A stretch of DNA of 64,000 bases from Flavonifractor hominis (GTDB taxonomy: Bacteria; Bacillota; Clostridia; Oscillospirales; Oscillospiraceae). Below the pieces are notes generated by a model. The model ran no database searches, had not been told where the DNA came from, and saw nothing but the letters and a program-made list of their open reading frames with translations. How positions within the stretch are numbered: position 1 is the first letter of the stretch; every line of letters begins with the position of its first letter. The translations under genes and the position numbers were made by a program. Below are positions 23,102-32,623 of the stretch, piece by piece. The stretch lies in contig NZ_JBBMFT010000001.1 in assembly GCF_040095835.1 (NCBI RefSeq), positions 620,001 to 684,000 of the forward strand, written 5' to 3'.

Positions 23102-24250
23102 CTGGGGTTCCTCCAACGTGAGCTTGATACTCCGCCCGGCATGGGTTCGGGCGCTTTCATAGTGGATGTGGTACTCATAGGACAGCCGCCACGCCCGGAC
23201 ATTCAGCCGCATAGCCAGGGCATTGGGTTTCATATCCAGCCCCAGGGCGGCGACAAGTTCCGTGGCCGTCCCTCTCCACTCTGGCCGTTCCGCCGTTACC
23301 AGGGCGGCAACAGCCTCCAACACCGGGTCAGGCGGCTCCTGCCGCAGCTCCGTTTCCCGCCGCTCCAGCTCCCACACAAGCCGTTCCTCGTCCCGCTTGA
23401 GGTAGAGGCGCTGGTCTTGCTGATCCCGCCCAGAAATGTCCAGGGTGGCGGCGTTGTCTGCCCGCCGCTCCTTTTGGAGCAGAAAGGCCCCGTCTGCCGC
23501 ACCCAATAAGCCGTTGGTGCCGGAGATCATATCAAACTTATCATCGGCCTGCTGCTTGCGGGTGTGATGTACAACCAGGAGGCAAACCCCGCTTATATCG
23601 GCAAACCGTTTCAGTTTGGTGATTACCTCATAGTCGTTGGCATAGCTGTACTTCTCTGCCCCGGCCTCCCGGATTTTTTGCAGGGTGTCGATGATAATAA
23701 GCCGGGTGTCCGTGTGTTCCCGGACAAAGCCCTTTAGCTGCTCCTCCAGGCCACCGCCGAGCTGCTTAGCTCCGATGGCAAAGAACAGGTTTCCGGTACT
23801 CTCTACTCCAAACATCCGGTACAACCGCTCCTGTAAGCGACGGTGGTTGTCCTCCAGGGCCAGATAGAGGACTGTCCCCTGGCGCACCTCATACCCCCAC
23901 AGGGAAAGGCCCATACTCACATGATAGGCAAGCTGGGCCATGAGAAAGGACTTGCCCACCTTGGGAGCGCCCACAAAGAGATATGTCCCCGCATAGAGCA
24001 GACCGTCTACCACAGGAGGTCTGCCGGGGTACACCTGTTCGTAGAGGTCATTCATAGACACGGTAGGCAGATAGGCCGGGTCATTGACCCGGCTTATCTG
24101 CCGCAGGATTTCCTCCAAATCTCTTTCCGGGGGCTTGTGTTCTGTCACGCCCTCTGCTATACTTTGGTTAGGTTTTTGTGAGAGCGACTGTCCCCCGTCT
24201 GCGCCAACAGGCGGATATGGGGCAGTCGTTTTCTCTTGCAATCTATCCAT
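23096..24250 (-). CDS. RepA-like AAA ATPase / hexameric helicase
   Basis: The 384-residue protein has Walker A GAPKVGKS, Walker B LIIIDTLQKIR and HHTRKQ. The conserved front PAYLPTVSMNDLYEQVYPG is shared by all four copies in the window. The ATG follows GGGAGG. It ends inside the iteron cluster and starts four bases after the mobilization gene. A role at the iterons is inferred. Confidence 0.8.
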   Translation of the reverse strand: MDRLQEKTTAPYPPVGADGGQSLSQKPNQSIAEGVTEHKPPERDLEEILRQISRVNDPAYLPTVSMNDLYEQVYPGRPPVVDGLLYAGTYLFVGAPKVGKSFLMAQLAYHVSMGLSLWGYEVRQGTVLYLALEDNHRRLQERLYRMFGVESTGNLFFAIGAKQLGGGLEEQLKGFVREHTDTRLIIIDTLQKIREAGAEKYSYANDYEVITKLKRFADISGVCLLVVHHTRKQQADDKFDMISGTNGLLGAADGAFLLQKERRADNAATLDISGRDQQDQRLYLKRDEERLVWELERRETELRQEPPDPVLEAVAALVTAERPEWRGTATELVAALGLDMKPNALAMRLNVRAWRLSYEYHIHYESARTHAGRSIKLTLEEPQA

Positions 24251-24253
24251 CTA

Positions 24254-24574
24254 TCAATCCTCCCTCATGCCGTCCATGATGGCGGCGATCAGCCGGATGG
24301 TGTCCAGCAACTCCCCATCCACGCCATTCCCGGCCTCGATACGCTCCAGTTCTTCCAGAACGGCGGCCAGCTCGTTCCGCAGGGCCTTATACACCCTGGG
24401 GTTGCCCTGTACCACCACATCCCGGCACAGCAGCCGTCGGGTGATGTAGTCCTGTTTGGTAAGGCCGGAGAGCCGCACAGCGGTTTCAATTTCCCTGTCC
24501 TCATCCGGGGACACCCGGAAAGCCACAGTTTTGTTTCTCCAGCGGTTGTGTCGGTCAAGATTTTTCACTGACAT
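24254..24574 (-). CDS. RHH-type mobilization protein (MobC-like)
   Basis: The 106-residue protein has NKTVAFRVSPDEDREIETAV and LTKQDYITRRLLCRDVVVQG, as in the copies of IME-A, C and D. It lies between integrase and ATPase genes with 3-bp gaps, so one operon is likely. It probably assists the MobV relaxase of this element at oriT. Confidence 0.8.
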   Translation of the reverse strand: MSVKNLDRHNRWRNKTVAFRVSPDEDREIETAVRLSGLTKQDYITRRLLCRDVVVQGNPRVYKALRNELAAVLEELERIEAGNGVDGELLDTIRLIAAIMDGMRED

Positions 24575-24577
24575 GAT

Positions 24578-25654
24578 TTAGGCCCCCTTTCGCTCCATGT
24601 CCAGTTTGTCCGCCATCTCCGCCTGCCGGGTGGGGAACAGGTGGGCGTAGCGGTAGGTAATATCAATGCTTTCATGTCCCACCCGGTCAGCGATTGCCAG
24701 GGCCGTAAAGCCCATGTCAATGAGCAGCGAAATGTGGGAGTGCCTCAGGTCGTGTATTCTGATCCGCTTTACCCCGGCCTCTTTCGCACCCCTGTCCATC
24801 TCCCGGTGGAGGTAGGATTTTGTCACCGTGAAAATGCGGTCGGTGGGCTTCACCCCATACAGGCTCTTGATATAGTCTCGCATTTCTTCACAGAGGAAAG
24901 CGGGCATTTGAATGACCCGGTTGCTCTTAGGGGTCTTGGGGTCGGTAATCACATCCTTGCCCTTAATCCGCTGGTAGGACTTGGAGATGGTGACGGTCTG
25001 TTTCTCAAAGTCGAAGTCGCCAGGAGTGAGGGCCAGCAGCTCCCCCTCCCGGACGCCGCACCAGTAGAGCATTTCAAAGGCGTAATAGGAAAGGGGCTTG
25101 TCCATCATGGCCTCGGCGAATTTCAGATACTCCGCCTTTGTCCAGAACAGCATTTCCCGTCCCTTTGGCTTTCCCATATTGCCCGCCTGGGCAGCGGGAT
25201 TGACCTTTAGATTGTAGTGCCGTACCGCATGGTTGAACACGGCGCTCAACTGATTGTGCAGCGTTTTTAAGTACACCGGAGAGTAGGGCTTGCCGTTCTT
25301 GTCCCGGTAACCCAGCATTTCATTCTGCCAGGCGATGACCTCCTTGGAGTGAATGTCGCACATCTTCCGCTTGCCGAAGTACGGCACCAACTTCTTGTAG
25401 AGGATATGCTCTTTCGTCCCCCAGGTGTTTTCCTTGATACGGCCTTTCATGTCCGCCACATAGACAGCCACGAAGTTTTCAAAGGTCATTTCCAGGTCGG
25501 CGGTCTGTTGTTGCAGGAATGTCCGCTCCCACTCCAGAGCCTCCCGCTTGGTGGGAAAGCCCCGTTTCATTTTCTTTACTTTCTTGCCCGTCCAGTCCTC
25601 GTAGTAAAAGGACGCATACCATGTGCCCTTTGCCTTGTCTTTGTATGCCGGCAT
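24578..25654 (-). CDS. tyrosine integrase (Tn916-type)
   Basis: The 358-residue protein starts at the ATG (MPAYKDKAKG) behind GGAGGG; the longer frame overlaps the excisionase gene. Catalytic residues lie in CGVREGELLAL, HDLRHSHISLL, RVGHESID and TYRYAHLF. The N-terminus is an AP2-like arm-binding domain. Its element uses the same guaA core as its three paralogues. Confidence 0.92.
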   Translation of the reverse strand: MPAYKDKAKGTWYASFYYEDWTGKKVKKMKRGFPTKREALEWERTFLQQQTADLEMTFENFVAVYVADMKGRIKENTWGTKEHILYKKLVPYFGKRKMCDIHSKEVIAWQNEMLGYRDKNGKPYSPVYLKTLHNQLSAVFNHAVRHYNLKVNPAAQAGNMGKPKGREMLFWTKAEYLKFAEAMMDKPLSYYAFEMLYWCGVREGELLALTPGDFDFEKQTVTISKSYQRIKGKDVITDPKTPKSNRVIQMPAFLCEEMRDYIKSLYGVKPTDRIFTVTKSYLHREMDRGAKEAGVKRIRIHDLRHSHISLLIDMGFTALAIADRVGHESIDITYRYAHLFPTRQAEMADKLDMERKGA

Positions 25655-25667
25655 TGTGGTTCCCTCC

Positions 25668-25856
25668 TTATTGTCTGTCCCGCAGCCCATAGAATTTTTC
25701 CTCGAAGTAGCGCCTGCTTACCCGTCCGGGAATGGTGAGAAAGCCTTTTTTCTTCAGCTCCTCGTTCATCTCCCGCACCAGCTTGTAGGCGTAGGGCTTG
25801 GAAATGCCCAGCTCCCTGGCGACCTCCTCTGCTCTCACAAACAGCTCCTTTTCCAT
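25668..25856 (-). CDS. excisionase-type helix-turn-helix protein
   Basis: The 62-residue protein (VRAEEVARELGISKPYAYKL) starts at the ATG eight bases behind AAGGAGG. It lies 13 bp before the integrase gene. It is the counterpart of the 62-67 residue proteins in the other elements. Confidence 0.75.
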   Translation of the reverse strand: MEKELFVRAEEVARELGISKPYAYKLVREMNEELKKKGFLTIPGRVSRRYFEEKFYGLRDRQ

Positions 25857-26022
25857 GGTCAGCACCTCCTTATTTTAGTTTCGCAAATATGTTAATGTCA
25901 CCATCTTCATTATACATTAACATAAGTGTTAATGTCAAGAATTTATTTCGCATTTTTGTTAAAGATTATCTTGCATCTTTCGCTTTTTTGCGCTATACTA
26001 TTGGCAAAGGCGGTGGGATATT
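25857..26022. promoter_or_regulatory. divergent repressor/excisionase control region of IME-B
   Basis: The repressor promoter is TTGCAT (25971-25976), 17 bp, TATACT (25994-25999). Repeats differ from the other elements: GTTAATGTCA occurs twice, ATTAACAT once, and TTCGCA with a following TTGTTAA several times. They are candidate operators for the distinct IME-B repressor. Confidence 0.6.
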
Positions 26023-26580
26023 ATGACAGTCGGAGACAAGATAAAGAAAATCCGCACCTTTCGAGGCATGACACAAAAGGAATTGGGGCTTGCTATCGGC
26101 TTTGAGGAAAAGGGAGCGGACAACCGGATCGCCCAGTATGAGACGAATTACCGTGTTCCGAAACGGGAACTGCTGGACAAGATGGCCGAGGCGCTGCGGG
26201 TAGACCGCCAGAACTTCTACACCATCGCCCCCGGCTCTGCCGAGGACTTCATGCGGACATTCTTCTGGCTGGACGAGGACAGCCCTGGCGCTATCCGCCT
26301 GTTCCAACTTGTCCGCAATCCGGGCAGAGCAGGGGCCGCTGATGATACCGCTGTACGGTACAATGATAGCGATGACTGGCCCGCACACCCTCCCGTGGGT
26401 ATGTACTTCCAGTATGGCCTTGTGGACGAGTTCATGCGGGAATGGCTTTTTCGTCAGCAGGAGTTACACGCCGGGGAGATCACCAGGGAAGAGTATTTTG
26501 AATGGAAACTCAACTGGCCCCATACCTGCGACGATGGCCTGGAAAGCGAATATTATATCCCTTGGCGGAAAAATAAATAA
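26023..26580 (+). CDS. XRE family repressor of IME-B
   Basis: The 185-residue protein begins MTVGDKIKKIRTFRGMTQ. The helix-turn-helix covers about 1-60 and the C-terminal half ends ITREEYFEWKLNWP. It is only distantly similar to the repressors of IME-A, C and D, and its operator region also differs. This would allow IME-B to be controlled independently of its neighbours. Confidence 0.85.
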   Translation: MTVGDKIKKIRTFRGMTQKELGLAIGFEEKGADNRIAQYETNYRVPKRELLDKMAEALRVDRQNFYTIAPGSAEDFMRTFFWLDEDSPGAIRLFQLVRNPGRAGAADDTAVRYNDSDDWPAHPPVGMYFQYGLVDEFMREWLFRQQELHAGEITREEYFEWKLNWPHTCDDGLESEYYIPWRKNK

Positions 26581-26638
26581 GACAAGCAAAAAAACCGCCC
26601 TGCTGAATTTGTCGTTCAGCAGGGCGGTTTTGCTTGTC
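26581..26638 (+). terminator. terminator at the right end of IME-B
   Basis: AAAACCGCCCTGCTGAA pairs with TTCAGCAGGGCGGTTTT, extended by GACAAGC/GCTTGTC. It lies directly after the repressor stop codon. Confidence 0.85.
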
Positions 26639-26681
26639 CTTTTGGGATTTTTCTCTTGAGAATACCGGGCGGACACAAATA

Positions 26682-26703
26682 GTATCAATCCAGTATCAAG
26701 AGC
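26682..26703. repeat. IME-B right arm repeats
   Basis: GTATCA at 26682-26687 and 26693-26698 (11-bp period), 62 bp before att core 3. Confidence 0.6.
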
Positions 26704-26759
26704 AGTATGGACGGGCAAAAAAGCCTGTATTCATGCGGGTTTTCGCCGTTTCGAGCGTC

Positions 26760-26769
26760 ATTCCCACTC
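26760..26769. repeat. att core 3 (IME-B / IME-C junction)
   Basis: ATTCCCACTC, identical to the guaA 3' end. Confidence 0.85.
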
Positions 26770-26873
26770 GCCGAGTCAAATCCATTTCTAAACTTTTTTG
26801 TATAGAGGATTTGATTCGGTGTTATTTGTTTTGATACAGATTATCCTTATCCTATGGTCTATCCGAAATTCTG

Positions 26874-26890
26874 CTATCAAAAATCTATCA
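26874..26890. repeat. IME-C left arm repeats
   Basis: CTATCA at 26874-26879 and 26885-26890 (11-bp period), matching the right pair at 39463-39479. The region 26770-27011 holds no gene. Confidence 0.6.
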
Positions 26891-27011
26891 GCCTTGTGCT
26901 ATCAGTGGTTATTCTTGATAGGGCTGTGCAGATAGCTTAGATGTATTATAGCCTACTTCCACTGTATTTGCCAGACAGCGATTGGCGCTTCCTCCTACGA
27001 AGTGCAAGCCG

Positions 27012-27473
27012 CTAAAAAGCAAATTTTTCTTCTCGTGCAAAGCCAACAAAGTCAATGCATTCAATTTGATATGCATCACACACATCCGGTATTTTGGGCG
27101 ATTTGACATTTCTTGTCCGGGATTCTTCTGTAACCACCTTGCAATGTTCCTGTTTTGCCAACGCAATTACGAATGGGTCGGCCGAGTTCTTTTTGCTTCC
27201 GCCTTCTACTAATCCACGATGGGACACCAAAATTGCTCGAACTTCTTGCTGCACAGGAACACTGGATGGAAGAAAGCATTCTTTCCGAGCTTTCGCCCAT
27301 TTTTCCAAGTCGTCCCCGCCAATCATAATCTCGTCATAAACCTCTTGGCTGGATATGATTGTACCATTCTCCATCAAATCTCCAATTTTGCTCCACAGAG
27401 ATGGATAAATATCAATAGGTTGGCGCCGTTGTAAGTTAATAAAGATATTGCTATCGAACACATATTTAGCCAT
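27012..27473 (-). CDS. DUF4411 PIN-domain protein, putative toxin
   Basis: The 153-residue protein begins MAKYVFDSNIFINLQRR, the first acidic strand of a PIN nuclease, with further acidic residues in QEVYDEI and ADPFVIALA. Its ATG overlaps the stop of the upstream ImmA-type gene by one base, so the two are translationally coupled. DUF4411 proteins paired with XRE-ImmA proteins are regarded as toxin-antitoxin-like modules; toxicity here is inferred. Confidence 0.78.
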   Translation of the reverse strand: MAKYVFDSNIFINLQRRQPIDIYPSLWSKIGDLMENGTIISSQEVYDEIMIGGDDLEKWAKARKECFLPSSVPVQQEVRAILVSHRGLVEGGSKKNSADPFVIALAKQEHCKVVTEESRTRNVKSPKIPDVCDAYQIECIDFVGFAREEKFAF

Positions 27474-28642
27474 CAATAGCACCACCTTTCGATAGCTCCG
27501 AAGTGCTTAACACGCAGACCCAAAAGATAGTTACTTGCTTCTCTCGGACTAAGTTTTTCTGCGTGATAGGCTGTTATAACAGTTTTAGTATATAGCTTGC
27601 CAACCTGCGTTCCCTTATCCAATGCAGGAGGCAGAAAACCGTCTTTCTTTTTCCGGTTTTTGTAAGCCATATACTCTTCGGAATACCTGTTAAAGGTATC
27701 AAAATATGTTGTTCGATCGATAACACCAATATCCCACAACCGGTGAAGAATCACTTCTTTGCTTACTGCAAAATCTCTTGCAATAGCATTTACATAGGCA
27801 TCGTCAAGGCCATACTGTTGAATTAAAGATATATTTCTATTTTTCTTTAATTGAGGAGTCGGGACTAATGTCAATCCTGCAATCTTATTGCAAAACAATT
27901 CTATTTTGCTAATCTGAACCTTGTCTTGACTCATATCATTGCAGATACCGGAGGTTCTGGATAAAATGTGCACCAATTCGTGTATCAGTGTAAACAGCCT
28001 TGCGCTTGGCTCGTCTTTCCGATTTAGTGCGATAATTGGGAACATATCATAAGCTATCGACAAGCCGCGCATTTCCTCTGTCTGAATTTTTGCCGCTTGA
28101 AAAACAAGAAAGTCCTGTTCCTCCAATCTGGAAATGCAGAACGATAGTGCAGCTTCCGGCTTCCGAAATTTTATTTGTATTTGGTCAGTCAAGGACAAAA
28201 AGTTTCGGATTTGAGTTGCAAACACGGCCTCCGCAGTGTCGACCGAGATGTTCAATGTAAATGGAACTGGTTCCACTTCTGCTTCTTTATATAGCTCAAT
28301 CATGGTATCTCTGCGATCTTCGATGTCTCTTAGAAACCATCGCAATTCGCGAGACATTTCGCTCACGCCCCAGTTGCCAAAAGTTCTGTAATCAACCTTT
28401 TCCAAGCGTTTGGTTTTTTGCGGAGTATCGGGCAAATAAAAATAAGCAAATGGCACACGATATTGCTTAGCAAGATTTTTTGCTTGTATCAAAGAGGGAT
28501 ATTCACTGCCGTTTTCCCATGCTTCCACTTTGGCGACTTCAACTTTCAATTTCAGTGCAATCTCTTCCAAAGTGATTCTATCCAGACTACGAGCCCATTG
28601 AAGCACTTCGGGAGTCACGATTGCAGGAATACTCTTTGCCAT
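27473..28642 (-). CDS. XRE/ImmA-IrrE metallopeptidase, putative antitoxin or regulator
   Basis: The 389-residue protein has an XRE helix-turn-helix (about 10-70, ITLEEIALKLKVEVAKVEAW) and a zinc peptidase domain with LFTLIHELVHIL (HExxH-type HELVH). ImmA-like proteases cleave repressors or antitoxins. It is coupled with the PIN gene downstream and lies next to the restriction genes. The two genes form a likely maintenance module of the element. Confidence 0.82.
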   Translation of the reverse strand: MAKSIPAIVTPEVLQWARSLDRITLEEIALKLKVEVAKVEAWENGSEYPSLIQAKNLAKQYRVPFAYFYLPDTPQKTKRLEKVDYRTFGNWGVSEMSRELRWFLRDIEDRRDTMIELYKEAEVEPVPFTLNISVDTAEAVFATQIRNFLSLTDQIQIKFRKPEAALSFCISRLEEQDFLVFQAAKIQTEEMRGLSIAYDMFPIIALNRKDEPSARLFTLIHELVHILSRTSGICNDMSQDKVQISKIELFCNKIAGLTLVPTPQLKKNRNISLIQQYGLDDAYVNAIARDFAVSKEVILHRLWDIGVIDRTTYFDTFNRYSEEYMAYKNRKKKDGFLPPALDKGTQVGKLYTKTVITAYHAEKLSPREASNYLLGLRVKHFGAIERWCY

Positions 28643-28684
28643 TGCTGTCGCCTCCTCCCTTTATCAATATGTTTCACAATTCAC

Positions 28685-30697
28685 CTATTCTACTGTAAGT
28701 TCTCCCGTTATGAACTCTGTAGGATATGATAATCTCATAATAACCTCTTGGAACACAATGACATATGCATAAACTGTACCCGCACCAAACCGATCATGCA
28801 GCAGTTTTTTACCATCAGGGCAGACACTTACCTCATCGGGTAACGATCTCAGATATGGCAATTCAATCGTTTTGGCCCGACACTCGGGGAAATTGGCCTC
28901 AAGTGCAACAACTTGTCCCTCCCCAAATGCTACATGGCGCACAATGGCCCCTGCCGGAACAAGGGGGGCTTCGGAGCCTCTGTGAGCAACAGTTCCGTTG
29001 GTGATTTCAAGCGATTTATCTGCAACAGTGGAGTCAATATATTGCTTCCAAGCTGGAGCTTCCAGAATATCCCTGCGAGATTCGCACTTAACGATCAAAT
29101 CTCTGAGCTTTTCGGGAGCCGCTTTGTTTGCCTCAAACATTGCAACAAAGTATTTCTGAAACTGCGCCAAGGTTAGAGGGACAATATCAAGCCGTTGCTT
29201 CACATCATCTTTGGTATACCAAATGCCATGCCTGAATGTTTCTGCTGTGTTCGTATCGATGCGGACAGCAATAAACATACCATACACAGGTTTATCATAC
29301 TTCAACACGGCATCGGAGACATGACGCCTTACCGGCTCACCTTCCATTGCCTCCTGCCGAGAAGATGTAGACATTGTGACTTCAGTCAAAATAGTGAAAT
29401 CTTCAAATTCACAATATAAGTCCCCCTTGCCGCCTCCAGCGGCCGAAACAGGCAAAAAGTCTGAATCCAATTTGAACCCGCGAACTTCATAAGGCTCATT
29501 GACCATGTGATCGATTGCTAACGCAGCGCGCCAAAGAATCCACTCCAAATATGCCGGCATTTCATCTTTAGGTACTTCGATCGCATTGTCTTCATCATAG
29601 ACAAGCTTACCGCCGCCTTTTATGATAAGCGACATATAATCTCGAATTTCTTGCCATTGGTTGCACTGATCTTTCGCATATTGGATTTCATCAGTCTGTG
29701 CAAGTATATTTTCGAGCCTACGCCTTGCAATATTGATTTCTGCTGCGGTGTCCAGTGGTAGATCGGTTATATCAAACAGAATGTGGCGCTCTTTCATCTG
29801 CTTCATCAGATCATCCAGCAATGTTTTCGCCACATCGACATTGTCGGTAGGCAGCGGAGCTCCGCTGCAAAGCAATCTATATTGTTCTATAATCGGCCCT
29901 TTGCTTGCTGTTACTTTTGCAAGCTTTTCAGCCAAAATGTGCTTTGTGGGAACAATCATAAGACCTCTGCCCTTGCGCTGTAATACGCCGGAAATGCGGA
30001 GGTATCTCATGTTCATATCGCTATAATCCAAAAAATTGTCGGATTTTTTGTCATAGTTTTCGCCTCGCTTGGCGATTTCTTTTTTATCGAACGCACGCTT
30101 TGCCGGGGCGGCTGCTCTCCGCTGCCGCAAATCAAGAATGTTGTCAACAACGCTTTCCAGATCATAACTCGGGTTAGTGGTGTGACCCCACAAGGCAAAC
30201 TCAATTCTGCTTAATTCAGAGGAACCTGTGCGCTTTTCAAGCTCCAGCATAATTGCCAAAAGCCATCTCAGCGGAGAAAAGTAGTGTTCGCCGTCCGTAA
30301 GGGGAAACTGTTCCACGCTCATAGCGCGAAGAAAGCATTCTTGAACAGCAGCATAAGTGTCAGCGTTTAGAAAGGCTCTCCCGAAGGGAGTAATATCGTC
30401 CAGCTTTCCGAGATCTTCTTGCTGCCCATCTTTCTTTTTGACTTGCGGGTAAATAAAACCGTTCTTAGCGAACATCAATCGCCATTTACGGGCATGGCTT
30501 CCTGATACATCCTTGCCATCTTCGTTCTGAATAATCCCTTTTTCGTCCAGAAGACGCATAAAGCCAAGCTCGTTTTCTCTGCCGTGAAGTTTGCCCACGA
30601 AGGAGGAACTCGCAAATACAGAAAAGCCTTCTTGTATGCGGTTTGGATTGCGCAGGCCGGTGTTTCCAACCAGCCAAATATCAATATGTTCGCTCAC
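28685..30697 (-). CDS. AlwI family type IIS restriction endonuclease
   Basis: The 670-residue protein follows the AlwI family: an N-terminal part (DIWLVGNTGLRNPNRIQEG), and a catalytic region near GGGKGDLYCEFEDFTILTEV with acidic residues and TEVTMS. A C-terminal extension of about 110 residues (VRHVAFGEGQVVALE) looks like a Tudor/SH3-like beta domain. AlwI enzymes recognise GGATC and cut outside it; the specificity here is not proven. The methyltransferase gene is 15 bp upstream in the same orientation. Confidence 0.83.
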   Translation of the reverse strand: MSEHIDIWLVGNTGLRNPNRIQEGFSVFASSSFVGKLHGRENELGFMRLLDEKGIIQNEDGKDVSGSHARKWRLMFAKNGFIYPQVKKKDGQQEDLGKLDDITPFGRAFLNADTYAAVQECFLRAMSVEQFPLTDGEHYFSPLRWLLAIMLELEKRTGSSELSRIEFALWGHTTNPSYDLESVVDNILDLRQRRAAAPAKRAFDKKEIAKRGENYDKKSDNFLDYSDMNMRYLRISGVLQRKGRGLMIVPTKHILAEKLAKVTASKGPIIEQYRLLCSGAPLPTDNVDVAKTLLDDLMKQMKERHILFDITDLPLDTAAEINIARRRLENILAQTDEIQYAKDQCNQWQEIRDYMSLIIKGGGKLVYDEDNAIEVPKDEMPAYLEWILWRAALAIDHMVNEPYEVRGFKLDSDFLPVSAAGGGKGDLYCEFEDFTILTEVTMSTSSRQEAMEGEPVRRHVSDAVLKYDKPVYGMFIAVRIDTNTAETFRHGIWYTKDDVKQRLDIVPLTLAQFQKYFVAMFEANKAAPEKLRDLIVKCESRRDILEAPAWKQYIDSTVADKSLEITNGTVAHRGSEAPLVPAGAIVRHVAFGEGQVVALEANFPECRAKTIELPYLRSLPDEVSVCPDGKKLLHDRFGAGTVYAYVIVFQEVIMRLSYPTEFITGELTVE

Positions 30698-30712
30698 GAG
30701 GCCACCTCCATC

Positions 30713-32608
30713 TTAGAAGCCGACAAACAAATATTCTTGTACGGAATTTCTATGCGTTTTTGCGTCGCCTTGATTGCCGAAGGAATATCTATAATCTACC
30801 GGTATAACTTCCACATGTTCTTTATACTTTGCCATCAGCGCCACCATTTCATCTTGTGTGGGCAAGCTATTAGAGGAATACGAAACGATCAGCACACTGT
30901 TTGCAAATTTTTTGAATAGCCGATCAAAGGCATCTGCTGCCCCTTTCCTGGTAGAAAAAGGGGTCGGATAGGATTTGAACTTCTTGGTCTGTGTGTGCTG
31001 CTGAATTTCAACACCTTTCCAATCACGGGCAAGCCCCTCCACAAAGTGGTATCTGCGGACATATTCATTATCAGACAACGGCGAATAATAAGGCGGATCG
31101 ATATATACCAAATCTGCCTGTTCGACACGCAAATCCATCGCGTCCCCATTTCTGGATTTGTTGGGCCTTCCGTTATCAAACACAGCCTTGTTTACAGCCT
31201 CAACTGCTTCAAGAAACTGCTGTTCAAGGCTTTTTTGCAAATCTTTTCGTCCATCATTGTAGCGCTGTCCGGTATAGGTAAAAATACCGCGTGGACGCTT
31301 TTTAGTGCAGGCCCGAATCAGTGCAGTCATAGCGATTGCGTATTTGTATGGGTCGCGGATTTCAGCTATATTTGTGCGCAAAGTATCAATCAAGTCGTTT
31401 TCTTCGTCGGTATAGTACAAACCCTTGAAAGTATTTGCCACGAAATGGTCTGATTCTTTGCTGGCTTTCAATAATTGTTTTGCTTCCTCTATCGGTAATG
31501 TTACAGTGTTGTTCTCTATCATCGCCTTGGTAAAAGTCGCGGACATCGCCATATAGTCGTTGCTGATTACGGTTTTACCCTGCGCCTTAAACATGTATCC
31601 GACGATGCCAGAGCCAGAAAAAAGATCGACAATGGTTTCCGCCTGAAATTGAGATGCTACAGCCCAAATTTCAGAAAGTAACTTGCTCTTTGACCCCATA
31701 AATCGGGTGGGGGGATATGCTGATACCTGCGCAGGCAAAGGTTTTGGTGCGAGTTTGATTAGTGTATGCTGCTTGGGAGGGATGGTGACAATAACATCCT
31801 CCCCCTTACGCGTACTTCCATTACAAGAAATATGCCTCTTTGTCTGGATAACATCAATCTTAAAGGGCGCGTACAGCTCATGCACCAAGGGATGGTTGGA
31901 GTTGGTCAGCAAGACATGGCATCCCTTTTCATGCAAGCTCATGACGACCTTGGCCAATTCAATATGATCTTCTTCATAAAATTGCTCTTTTGTATATCTC
32001 TTAAAGTCAGAATACTCGGAGATCGGAAGGTATGGCGGGTCTAAAAAAACGAAATCGCCTGGCTGCGCGTAATATTCCAATACAAGAAGATAGTCGCCGC
32101 AGATAATATCAGCTTTTTTTAGCGTCTCAGATGCAGCCCAAAGGGCCTCAGCATCACAAATTTTGGGATTTTTGTACTTCCCATATGGGACATTAAACTG
32201 TCCTTTCTTGTTTACGCGATAAAGACCATTGTAGCAGGTTTTATTCAAATAAATTGTTCTTGCAGCAGCTTCGGCCTTGGGAAGTGTTTCCCAATCTAAA
32301 CCGCGCACAGAATAAAACATCTCGCTTGTGTTTTCGTACTTTTTAAGATAAGAAATCACATCGTCAACATGTTCAGCTACCTGCCGATACATATTGATGA
32401 GTTCCGGATTGCTGTCCGCAATAATAGCTTTTTCCGGTTGTAACGCAAAAAAGAGCGCACCCCCACCAAAAAACGGCTCAATATATCGCCCATAGGAGGA
32501 CGGAACCTTGGGCAGCAATTCACTTAGCATCTGCGTCTTCCCACCGGCCCATTTTAAGATCGGTTTTGCAATAACAGTGGAAAGTTCTTTTGCTGTGCTG
32601 CTTTGCAT
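30713..32608 (-). CDS. fused double DNA adenine methyltransferase
   Basis: The 631-residue protein holds two Dam-like methyltransferases in tandem. The first has KPILKWAGGKTQM, FFGGGALF and FLDPPYLP; the second has RFMGSKSKLL, LFSGSGIVGY and YIDPPYYS. Fused pairs protect asymmetric sites by methylating each strand with one half, as in M.FokI. It protects against the AlwI-like enzyme encoded next to it. The upstream XRE gene is likely its controller. Confidence 0.9.
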   Translation of the reverse strand: MQSSTAKELSTVIAKPILKWAGGKTQMLSELLPKVPSSYGRYIEPFFGGGALFFALQPEKAIIADSNPELINMYRQVAEHVDDVISYLKKYENTSEMFYSVRGLDWETLPKAEAAARTIYLNKTCYNGLYRVNKKGQFNVPYGKYKNPKICDAEALWAASETLKKADIICGDYLLVLEYYAQPGDFVFLDPPYLPISEYSDFKRYTKEQFYEEDHIELAKVVMSLHEKGCHVLLTNSNHPLVHELYAPFKIDVIQTKRHISCNGSTRKGEDVIVTIPPKQHTLIKLAPKPLPAQVSAYPPTRFMGSKSKLLSEIWAVASQFQAETIVDLFSGSGIVGYMFKAQGKTVISNDYMAMSATFTKAMIENNTVTLPIEEAKQLLKASKESDHFVANTFKGLYYTDEENDLIDTLRTNIAEIRDPYKYAIAMTALIRACTKKRPRGIFTYTGQRYNDGRKDLQKSLEQQFLEAVEAVNKAVFDNGRPNKSRNGDAMDLRVEQADLVYIDPPYYSPLSDNEYVRRYHFVEGLARDWKGVEIQQHTQTKKFKSYPTPFSTRKGAADAFDRLFKKFANSVLIVSYSSNSLPTQDEMVALMAKYKEHVEVIPVDYRYSFGNQGDAKTHRNSVQEYLFVGF

Positions 32609-32623
32609 AGTCGCCGCCTCCTT

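Larger units (their letters stand above)
17905..26769. mobile_element. IME-B: mobilizable element carrying tet(W)
   Basis: The 8.9-kb element lies between att cores 2 and 3, with matched GTATCA arm repeats at both ends. Backbone: XRE repressor of a type different from the other three elements, excisionase, integrase, RHH mobilization protein, RepA-like ATPase with GTGACG iterons, MobV relaxase and oriT. Cargo: tet(W), a methyltransferase and remnants of another element. No conjugation pore genes are present. Confidence 0.88.

Noticed and set aside
26597..26659. Plus-strand frame through the IME-B terminator
   Set aside because: It consists of translated hairpin sequence without a start signal.
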